Shown here piece after piece: positions 1-5,602 of a stretch of DNA of 7,695 nt. The translations under genes and the position numbers were made by a program. Position 1 is the first letter of the stretch; every line of letters starts with the position of its first letter. The notes under the pieces are model-generated. The model searched no databases. It was not told where the DNA came from and saw only the letters and a program-made list of their open reading frames with translations. This DNA is from an uncultured Cellvibrio sp. (GTDB lineage: Bacteria; Pseudomonadota; Gammaproteobacteria; Pseudomonadales; Cellvibrionaceae), in contig CAMLML010000123.1 of the NCBI GenBank assembly GCA_946481095.1, forward strand, positions 1 to 7,695, given 5' to 3'.

Positions 1-1960
1 TTCTACTCCTGTTTCCAGCAGTCGAAGCTCAAGTAACAGCATTAGTAGTTCATCACTCAGCATCTCATCCAGTTCAACTGCAATCAGCAACAACATTGCA
101 CCCTTGGCCACAGTCACTACTTCTTATGTATCCTCCTGGGAAACACTGGCGGCCGTGAATGACAACAGTAATCCATCCAACTCAAACGACAAATCCAGTG
201 GTGCCTATGGCAACTGGAATAACCCTAATTCGATTCAATGGGTAGAGTACAACTGGCCACGAAATTACCGGCTTACGTCAACTCAAATTTACTGGTTTGA
301 CGATAATGGTGGCGTGTTAACACCGACCACAGCTTATATCGAATATTGGAATGATGGCTGGCTAAGCGCCGGTAACGTTCCACTGGTAAAAAATGCATTC
401 AATACCTTGTCACTGAACGGAATCGTAACGACTCGCTTGCGGGTATCCATGTTGAATACCAGTCAGTCAACCGGAATTCTGGAATGGCGTGTGGCAGGTG
501 AAAGCATCTCAACTTCTGCTTCAATCCAATCATCTGTGCCGAGATCAAGCTCCAGTAGCCGAAGCTCAAGTTCAGCGATCTCCAGCAGCAGAAGTTCAAT
601 CTCCAGCAGCAGTCGAAGCTCAAGTTCCAGTCGTTCATCCTCTTCGATATCCAGTTCCAGAAGCTCAAGTTCATTGATGAGTTCGTCCCGATCATCAATT
701 TCTTCCTCTTCAACTTCCAGTGCGAGCACCGGCGAATACACCGCCATTACCACTCAATACGAGCACGAAGGAATCAACACCTCCAACGCGCTTTTCAAAG
801 ACTCCGCCCATTTCCGTATCTACTACGGTGGCGGCAACAAACTGGGACCACAAGGCAATCTCGGTACCCACTCCGAAACTGATTTGAACAATGTGCTCGC
901 TCATATGGAAAAAGTGTATGAGACCTTTGTCGTGAATGCCGGATTCAAATCTCCCGGACAATCCATTGGTAATCTATCGGGCAGATACAAAATCAATATT
1001 TATTCGATTAACAACCTCAATGCCGGTGGCTATATGGGTTACAACGGCGGTGCTGGGCTTAGTTACCTGATTATCGCCAGCAACCTGCTCACAGCCAAAG
1101 GCGTTACCACTCACGAATTCGGACATGCCATGACACTGGCCGAAAAATTCTGGGTGGATAAATCACGAACCGGTGCCTGGTGGGAAACGGTGGCTGAATG
1201 GTTCGCCGACACTTATCAGGGAGCCACCGCCAATACCACCATTTTTGATGTCAACTCACTGCATGCAGGTTCAAACCTGAACATAGTGCATAAAAACAAT
1301 CTGTATCAGGCCTGGCCATTTATGGCTTACATCACCAGTAACCCGGATGGTTATGCCGGATTGGGTCGCGATGCAGTCAGATCCCTGATGAGAGCTCACC
1401 AAGGGCAAGAAACTCCATTGCACACGCTCGAACGCATGATCCAACCCACCAACATCAAAACCCTGGTGGCACGTTACCGTGCACGTATGGCTTACGGCGA
1501 CATAGGCCATAGCCTGGTAAAACAGCGCGTACTCGATTCACAACGGGATGCCAATTTCCGCGCAAGGGCCTATCGCAATCTGGAGTCTGTGGGTGCGGAC
1601 ACTTACAGAGTATTGGCAGCACGCAAGCCTCAGTACACGGGTAGCAATATGATTCCATTGCAATCCACAGGTTCGGGCGAAGTGAATATTCAGGTGACCA
1701 ATCTGGGTAACGGATTAAGTGAAAGCAATTTCACCGCTATTGTCGCGATCAAGGCAAGCAACAACTCGGTACGTTATGTTGATCTGCCGAATGGCTCGGG
1801 CAACTTCCAGGTAGCTTCAGGTGAAGAGGCAACTCTGGTTGTCACCAACACACCGAATACCCTCTATCTCTACAATGCTTTTGATAGTACTGATGCCAGC
1901 CCGGAATATGCCGGTCTCAATTATCAAGTGCAAATTGTTGGGGCAAGACCAAGGGATTAA
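1..1960 (+). CDS. Secreted modular DUF6055-like zinc peptidase with carbohydrate-binding-like module (5' end outside window)
   Basis: The reading frame is open from base 2 to the TAA at 1958-1960 (652 codons visible), so the gene starts left of the window; the TTG at 104 lies inside the frame and is not a believable start. Visible order: a serine-rich linker (2 to ~100); a beta-sandwich module (~104-502) with an IYWFDDNGGV core and many Trp/Tyr, resembling galactose-binding-like modules attached to glycoside hydrolases; a second serine-rich linker (~503-725); then a DUF6055-like domain (~727-1960). That domain carries HEFGH at 1112-1126 and, 20 residues after the second His, a Glu in WWETVAEWFAD, which is gluzincin-type spacing and implies a zinc peptidase; activity is inferred. 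The last part looks like an all-beta C-terminal domain. The signal peptide must lie upstream. The peptidase half is nearly identical to that of the gene at 5603-7318, which lacks the binding module. A terminator follows the stop. The peptidase fold is reasonably sure; the substrate is unknown. Confidence 0.85.
   Translation, partial: STPVSSSRSSSNSISSSSLSISSSSTAISNNIAPLATVTTSYVSSWETLAAVNDNSNPSNSNDKSSGAYGNWNNPNSIQWVEYNWPRNYRLTSTQIYWFDDNGGVLTPTTAYIEYWNDGWLSAGNVPLVKNAFNTLSLNGIVTTRLRVSMLNTSQSTGILEWRVAGESISTSASIQSSVPRSSSSSRSSSSAISSSRSSISSSSRSSSSSRSSSSISSSRSSSSLMSSSRSSISSSSTSSASTGEYTAITTQYEHEGINTSNALFKDSAHFRIYYGGGNKLGPQGNLGTHSETDLNNVLAHMEKVYETFVVNAGFKSPGQSIGNLSGRYKINIYSINNLNAGGYMGYNGGAGLSYLIIASNLLTAKGVTTHEFGHAMTLAEKFWVDKSRTGAWWETVAEWFADTYQGATANTTIFDVNSLHAGSNLNIVHKNNLYQAWPFMAYITSNPDGYAGLGRDAVRSLMRAHQGQETPLHTLERMIQPTNIKTLVARYRARMAYGDIGHSLVKQRVLDSQRDANFRARAYRNLESVGADTYRVLAARKPQYTGSNMIPLQSTGSGEVNIQVTNLGNGLSESNFTAIVAIKASNNSVRYVDLPNGSGNFQVASGEEATLVVTNTPNTLYLYNAFDSTDASPEYAGLNYQVQIVGARPRD
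2..103 (+). repeat. Serine-rich linker-coding repeat at the left edge (partial)
   Basis: Read in the frame of the first gene, these bases encode a Ser-dominated stretch (for example SSSRSSSNSISSSS, then SISSSSTAISNN) that leads straight into the binding-like module. This shows the gene extends left of the window and that at least one more module or a signal peptide lies upstream. Confidence 0.85.
104..502 (+). other. Carbohydrate-binding-like beta-sandwich module (coding segment)
   Basis: This segment of about 133 residues lies between two serine linkers. It begins LATVTTSYVSSWETL and contains NDKSSGAYGNW, WVEYNW, IYWFDDNGGVLTP and ILEWRVAGE. The pattern (polar start, NWxN, WVxYxW, then YWFDDNGG) resembles galactose-binding-like domains appended to bacterial glycoside hydrolases, as recalled from family knowledge and not searched. 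Its likely job is to hold the attached peptidase on a glycan or glycoprotein. The paralogue at 5603-7318 has no such module. Confidence 0.5.
503..725 (+). repeat. Serine-rich linker-coding low-complexity repeat, upstream gene
   Basis: The segment encodes about 74 residues, mostly Ser with scattered Arg, Ile and Leu (runs such as SSSSRSSSS). Ser codons alternate between TCN and AGY types, and the unit CGAAGCTCAAGT(T) recurs. A 19-base stretch at 607-625 is an exact copy of 16-34 in the gene's first linker. Such linkers are typical of extracellular enzymes of Cellvibrio-like bacteria and act as flexible spacers. Minus-strand and other-frame open frames here are by-products of the biased composition. 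Confidence 0.85.
707..1960 (+). repeat. Direct repeat copy 1 (DUF6055-like domain)
   Basis: 1254 bases align without gaps to 6065-7318 with a constant offset of 5358. By hand count there are 29 differences in 707-982, none in 983-1902 and 6 in 1903-1960. The repeat ends at the stop codon; the downstream sequences are unrelated. No terminal inverted repeats or transposase were seen, so this is a gene-domain duplication and not an insertion sequence. Confidence 0.95.
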
Positions 1961-1975
1961 CTGTTATTGTTTGAC

Positions 1976-2010
1976 AACCTCTCTCGTCTCTTGGCGAGAG
2001 AGGTTTTTTT
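1976..2010 (+). terminator. Intrinsic terminator after the first peptidase gene
   Basis: A perfect 11-bp stem (AACCTCTCTCG at 1976-1986, CGAGAGAGGTT at 1995-2005) encloses an 8-base loop and runs into seven Ts at 2004-2010. It starts 15 bases after the stop of the first gene and ends 19 bases before the ATG of the HupE gene. It should strongly limit readthrough, so the HupE gene either depends on leakage or has a promoter upstream of the stem. Confidence 0.9.
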
Positions 2011-2017
2011 ACTTTTT

Positions 2018-2022
2018 AAGAG
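2018..2022 (+). promoter_or_regulatory. Ribosome binding site fixing the HupE gene start
   Basis: AAGAG lies 7 bases before the ATG at 2030. This, with the hydrophobic signal sequence that starts there, supports ATG 2030. The in-frame TTG at 1967 would place a translated extension through the terminator stem. Confidence 0.6.
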
Positions 2023-2029
2023 ATTACAT

Positions 2030-3091
2030 ATGCGCAGTATTATTTTTTTCTTAATATTTTTTCTCTCTTCTTTTTCTTTTGCTCACGCTCCCTTTCAAGT
2101 TACCGGAACTCTTTCATTAAAAAATGAAAAAATTATTCTGGATCTACTGTTAACTAACGATACAGTATCCAAACTTTGTCTACTTCATCTGCCTTATGGC
2201 AGCGTTTTGAATCCGAAAGAGCTCAAAAAATCAAACAATGAAATATTGGCCTGCATCGCCAAAGTTTATCGATTAAAAGATGGTGCAAATGAATTGACTC
2301 CTGAAATCACTCAAGTCGTATTGATTGACGATAACGATTTGACTGCCGTACTGAAATATCCGGCTGCCAAACAAGGAAACTTGAGTATTGAGGCCACACA
2401 TTTAACATCCATAGAAGGAATGTTTATAAACTCATCATCATTTGTTGTGAAGAAGGATCAGGAGGTACTGGCAAATAAATTATTTTCGCAAACCGATTTC
2501 CTGCTTGATTTGAGCTTACCCAAAGAAACACCTCTGGCGAGTTTTATGGCGTTTTTTCATTTGGGTGTAGAGCATATTTTTATTGGATTTGATCATCTGC
2601 TTTTTCTCGCTGGATTGTTGTTGGCCTGTCGCCGCTGGCGCACCACTGCATTGATTATTACCTCTTTTACAATTGCCCATTCAATTACTCTGGCCATAGC
2701 CGCATTGGGATGGGTCAGATTGGATTCACGTTGGGTAGAAATTTCAATTGCGGCAAGTATTGTTCTGGTAGGCTTGGATAACCTCTGGCGCAGCAATGAA
2801 ACAGGCGAACCACGTGCGCGCTGGTTAATCACTTTTGTGTTTGGACTGATACACGGTTTTGGTTTTGCCAGTGTACTCAGTGAGTCAGGTCTTGCATCCG
2901 GTTCACAACTGATTATTTCACTATTGGGATTTAATCTGGGAGTCGAAGCCGGACAACTATTACTCGCCAGTGTTTTTTTGGTATTACTGTTCCAATTATT
3001 AAAAATAAATTTATTTCGCCGATGGGGAACAAAAACACTTTCTCTAGGCGTTATTGCAGGTGGTATGTATTGGTTAATTGAACGAATTTAA
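2030..3091 (+). CDS. HupE/UreJ-family membrane protein, predicted metal (Ni/Co-type) permease
   Basis: 353 residues from ATG 2030. Residues 1-18 are a signal peptide (very Phe-rich core) with likely cleavage at SFA|HAPF, which would leave a His near the mature N-terminus as in related proteins. Residues ~20-165 form a periplasmic domain with a possible Cys50/Cys75 pair. Residues ~170-350 hold several membrane segments with the family's conserved motifs: HLGVEH (177-182) followed by FDHLLFLAGLL, AHSITLAIA (His217), HGFGFASVLSE (His275) and FNLGVEAGQ (301-309). HupE/UreJ members are known or predicted nickel/cobalt permeases linked to hydrogenase or urease; this longer, signal-peptide-bearing subtype is less studied and the metal is inferred. 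No hydrogenase or urease genes are visible. It faces the TonB-dependent receptor gene tail to tail, 57 bases apart, which supports a shared uptake role. Family call is firm; substrate is not. Confidence 0.88.
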   Translation: MRSIIFFLIFFLSSFSFAHAPFQVTGTLSLKNEKIILDLLLTNDTVSKLCLLHLPYGSVLNPKELKKSNNEILACIAKVYRLKDGANELTPEITQVVLIDDNDLTAVLKYPAAKQGNLSIEATHLTSIEGMFINSSSFVVKKDQEVLANKLFSQTDFLLDLSLPKETPLASFMAFFHLGVEHIFIGFDHLLFLAGLLLACRRWRTTALIITSFTIAHSITLAIAALGWVRLDSRWVEISIAASIVLVGLDNLWRSNETGEPRARWLITFVFGLIHGFGFASVLSESGLASGSQLIISLLGFNLGVEAGQLLLASVFLVLLFQLLKINLFRRWGTKTLSLGVIAGGMYWLIERI

Positions 3092-3103
3092 ATTCAATTA
3101 ACC
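3072..3103 (+). terminator. Hairpin overlapping the HupE stop codon, possible terminator
   Basis: A perfect 11-bp inverted repeat (GGTTAATTGAA at 3072-3082, TTCAATTAACC at 3093-3103) encloses a 10-base loop, and the TAA at 3089-3091 falls in the loop. A T-rich stretch (3114-3122) follows about ten bases later instead of directly. The stem is AT-rich, so termination would be moderate. It is the only clear dyad between the two convergent genes and may serve both strands, though the minus-strand side lacks a T-run. Confidence 0.45.
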
Positions 3104-3148
3104 TTGATGAAAAATATTTTTTGTTAAGAAAATAAAAATTTTCAGTCG

Positions 3149-5227
3149 TCAAAAATGCCACGCAAGTGCCAGGCGCAAACTTCGCGGTTCAAAAACATGA
3201 TAGTGATGATCGTCAACGGGAGATGCCTCTGCAGATAATTGCGAAGCATAAAAATATTCTATATCACGATCATTGGAATCCAATAAATTAAGCACATCGA
3301 AGGTTAACTGAATTTGCTTATTGAATTCATAACTCATGCGCCAATTCACCATGGTGCTGGCATCCGCAGTTGCACCACCATCAAGTGGATATTCTCCCAA
3401 ATGACGCACGCGCAGGTGCGTAAAAAAACGATCATTCACTTGCCAGTTAACACCGGTGGTCAACACCTGTTTCAACGCTCCCGGAATAGTGGTTGATCCA
3501 TCGAGCAGTTCATCAAATTCTGCATTGCTGTGCGCATATTCAATATCAAACATCCACTCATTGTTGATCTGGAAATAAGCTGTTAATTCAACACCTTCAC
3601 GGGTGCTGCTGATACCCGTATCTTCAGTCACACCTTCATCGCCGACAAACAGCAACTCTGAGTCAATTTCAAGATGCCACAGCGCAACAGACAGATTGAG
3701 CTGATTGTAATTACCTCGCCATCCCAACTCATAACCTAATGTACCTACAAGGGGATCTGCCGGATTCAGTTCTTCTGCTGTATTAGGATCAACACTAAGG
3801 GTTACGCCTCGCGCGTCATTACTATGAAACCCTTGACCTATGCTGCTGTAAATTTCCTGCTGCTGATTAATGGTGTAAATCACCGATAGTGAACCTGTGG
3901 TTATATCGTCACTGACTTGATTATTATTTAACTCCAGTGAGTTACTGTTGGCTGCCGTGAGTGGAGTCACATCGAACGAAAAATAATCCTGGCGAACTCC
4001 CAGCACAGTGCGCAGGTGTTGCGTCAATACCAGAGTGTTCTTCCAATAGGCGCTGATACTGGCCTCATCCACAGCATCAGTGCGAATACTGCTGAGAAAT
4101 TCACGGGCTTTGGTACGATTCAGTCCCACCTCCCTGATATCATCTACGCGAGTTTCGACACCAAAAGTATTTACCATCTCGCGCGATAAAAAATCGCGGT
4201 TTAATGTCAAACTCAAATCACCGCCGTAAATAATACGATCATCAATCTGTTGAAATTGATCACCATCCGGGTCTGTAAAGTAACTGAAATTTGACCAAAG
4301 CGTCATGTCGTAATCAATCGCATAAATATGCGCCTGAACCAAATCACCTTTCTCATTTTTTTGACGAAATTTTGTGGATAAACTGTAACGACTGGATTCT
4401 CCACCAACAGAAGTATCGATTGAACCCAATTCATCTATGAGACCCTGTTGTACAGCGCGCTCAGGTATTTGGTCAGCGGAGTTCCACTGGTTGTCATATC
4501 CCATAAACAAAAGTTCAAATGAAGATTCATCAGTCTTCCATTTTTGTTTTAACCAAAGATTGGTTTTACCGACATCTTCATCAATATCTTTCCAGGGGCC
4601 GCTGTAAATTTGATGCTCAACACCATAAAGCAATTTACCCTTCGCAGCGGGAGTTTCCCCTATTAATAAACCGCGAGCAAAATCCCACTCGCCAAGCGCT
4701 AATGAAAATTGGTTCTCACTGGTTTTTGCTGTCACAATATTGGCAGCACCTGCCCCGGAAAAATCGCCAACATCGGAATAATAAGGACCTTTTTTGTAAT
4801 GAATACCGCCTACCAACTCCGGAATTATAAAATTAATATCGGTATAACCCTGACCATGACCATGAGTACGCATATTGACGGGCATGCCATCAATGCTCGT
4901 GGCGAAGTCAGTGCCATGATCAAGGTTAAACCCACGTAAAAAATATTGGTTAGCTTTGCCGCTGCCGCTATGTTGGGTCGCAACCAAACCAGGTACAGCT
5001 TCGAGAATTTCACCCGTTCTAAGCAACGGCCTGATGATCAAATCAGTTTGGGAAATTGTGCCTTCTGATGCCGACAGAGTTTGTCCAATGATGTTGGCGT
5101 GATGCCCAAGAATATGAATTTCCTGAACATCGAGACTATTCAAATCTGTGTGTTGATCTTCCGCATAAGTGGAGACTGCATTCATTCCCAAAAAAGTAAT
5201 CAACGCTGACCATAATGTCTTTCGCAT
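3149..5227 (-). CDS. TonB-dependent outer-membrane receptor (putative metal/metal-chelate uptake)
   Basis: 692 residues, full length for the family. The start is ATG at 5225-5227 with GAGAA (5234-5238) 6 bases upstream. Residues 1-22 are a signal peptide (cleavage near STYA|ED). Residues ~33-40 (DVQEIHIL) could be the TonB box. The plug domain is about residues 50-166 and includes LEAVPGLV, then QYFLRGFNLDHGTDF, IDGMPVN and a His/Gly loop THGHGQG (121-127). The remainder is a 22-strand-type barrel with the usual long loops, ending in LALAWHF with the terminal Phe needed for outer-membrane assembly. Just before the end is VDDHHYHVFEPR (671-682). The His-rich plug segment and C-terminus, together with the neighbouring HupE-type permease, favour a metal or metal-chelate ligand; a carbohydrate or other ligand cannot be excluded. 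Transcription is divergent from the lipoprotein gene and convergent with the HupE gene. Confidence 0.92.
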   Translation of the reverse strand: MRKTLWSALITFLGMNAVSTYAEDQHTDLNSLDVQEIHILGHHANIIGQTLSASEGTISQTDLIIRPLLRTGEILEAVPGLVATQHSGSGKANQYFLRGFNLDHGTDFATSIDGMPVNMRTHGHGQGYTDINFIIPELVGGIHYKKGPYYSDVGDFSGAGAANIVTAKTSENQFSLALGEWDFARGLLIGETPAAKGKLLYGVEHQIYSGPWKDIDEDVGKTNLWLKQKWKTDESSFELLFMGYDNQWNSADQIPERAVQQGLIDELGSIDTSVGGESSRYSLSTKFRQKNEKGDLVQAHIYAIDYDMTLWSNFSYFTDPDGDQFQQIDDRIIYGGDLSLTLNRDFLSREMVNTFGVETRVDDIREVGLNRTKAREFLSSIRTDAVDEASISAYWKNTLVLTQHLRTVLGVRQDYFSFDVTPLTAANSNSLELNNNQVSDDITTGSLSVIYTINQQQEIYSSIGQGFHSNDARGVTLSVDPNTAEELNPADPLVGTLGYELGWRGNYNQLNLSVALWHLEIDSELLFVGDEGVTEDTGISSTREGVELTAYFQINNEWMFDIEYAHSNAEFDELLDGSTTIPGALKQVLTTGVNWQVNDRFFTHLRVRHLGEYPLDGGATADASTMVNWRMSYEFNKQIQLTFDVLNLLDSNDRDIEYFYASQLSAEASPVDDHHYHVFEPRSLRLALAWHF

Positions 5228-5260
5228 ATTGCATTCTCATATTTATAATTCGCAAGACTT

Positions 5261-5289
5261 GATAAATTGAACAGTGCTCAACTATTCAA
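5261..5289 (-). promoter_or_regulatory. Candidate sigma70 promoter for the TonB-dependent receptor
   Basis: Read on the minus strand, TTGAAT (5289-5284) and TTTATC (5266-5261) are separated by 17 bases. The predicted transcript would begin near 5254, giving a leader of about 27 bases that includes the GAGAA ribosome site. The -10 match is poor (3 of 6), so confidence is low. Confidence 0.25.
5267..5281. promoter_or_regulatory. Candidate operator dyad in the receptor promoter spacer
   Basis: TTGAACAGTGCTCAA is a 15-base dyad around a central base with a single mismatched pair. It fills most of the spacer of the candidate receptor promoter, where a bound repressor would block RNA polymerase. 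No known regulator site was recognised. Confidence 0.3.
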
Positions 5290-5409
5290 CTTAAAAAAAC
5301 TGCCACATTCTATCAGTGGTGAAGAAACGGTTACATGGATAAAACTTAACATTTTTGTGACTAAAGCATAAAAATAGAACTCTATTGTTATTTGTTTAGT
5401 AACTTGATT

Positions 5410-5439
5410 TTGAATGACCAGTAATCGTATTTTTATTAT
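5410..5439 (+). promoter_or_regulatory. Candidate sigma70 promoter for the DUF6055-like lipoprotein gene
   Basis: TTGAAT (5410-5415) and TATTAT (5434-5439) are 18 bases apart, matching 4 of 6 and 5 of 6 consensus positions. The transcript would start near 5446 and leave a leader of about 155 bases before ATG 5603. In AT-rich DNA such matches arise by chance, so this is only the best candidate seen. Confidence 0.3.
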
Positions 5440-5590
5440 CAAAAAATCCAAAAAAAAGATGATGCAAGTCTCTTTAATAATGGAACAACTGCATGTTTTA
5501 TAGATTAATCTTCATTCAGCTCTATTACAGATTGAAAACCTACAAAATTAAAACGTAGACTCGCGAAGATAAATGTATCAAAAGTTCTGC

Positions 5591-5595
5591 AAGAG
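5591..5595 (+). promoter_or_regulatory. Ribosome binding site favouring the ATG at 5603
   Basis: AAGAG sits 7 bases before ATG 5603. The earlier in-frame ATG at 5573 has only GAAG at a short 4-base spacing and would add ten residues (including a Cys) before the Lys-containing signal peptide start. Confidence 0.5.
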
Positions 5596-5602
5596 CCAGA
5601 TT

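Larger units (their letters stand above)
5228..5572. other. AT-rich divergent intergenic region
   Basis: 345 bases separate the receptor start from the first possible start of the lipoprotein gene. No convincing coding frame, tRNA or riboswitch was seen. It holds the candidate promoters and dyad listed separately, plus a short perfect palindrome AATAGA-AC-TCTATT at 5373-5386 and A/T runs around 5441-5460. It must supply promoters for both flanking genes, since they diverge from it. Confidence 0.7.

Noticed and set aside
503..725. Short repeated units suggesting a CRISPR array or tandem satellite
   Set aside because: Repeats are in frame, irregular in spacing and encode a serine linker within a long gene; no constant repeat/spacer structure.
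463..753. Minus-strand open frames rich in Glu/Leu opposite the serine linkers (also 5707-6144)
   Set aside because: Antisense shadows of serine codons; acidic low-complexity translation, no ribosome site, no recognisable domain.
1271..1510. Identical minus-strand open frames in both repeat copies (1271-1510 and 6629-6868; 1455-1658 and 6813-7016)
   Set aside because: Their identity follows from the identical DNA block on the coding strand; they have no features of a real protein.
104..1960. Taking the TTG at 104 as the start of the first gene
   Set aside because: The frame is open to base 2 and encodes a serine linker continuous with the protein; no signal peptide or ribosome site precedes 104. 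The gene starts outside the window.
1967..2029. Starting the HupE protein at TTG 1967
   Set aside because: That would translate through the terminator stem and bury the signal peptide 21 residues in. ATG 2030 has AAGAG at 7 bases and a signal peptide directly after it.
5228..5260. TATAAA on the minus strand near 5245 as the receptor -10 box
   Set aside because: It would start the transcript at or after the ribosome binding site, leaving no usable leader.
5228..5572. Cobalamin riboswitch or Fur box upstream of the receptor
   Set aside because: A GCCAC-like piece near 5302 lacks the rest of the B12 element, and no 19-base GATAATGATAATCATTATC-like site was found; a covariance or matrix search was not possible.
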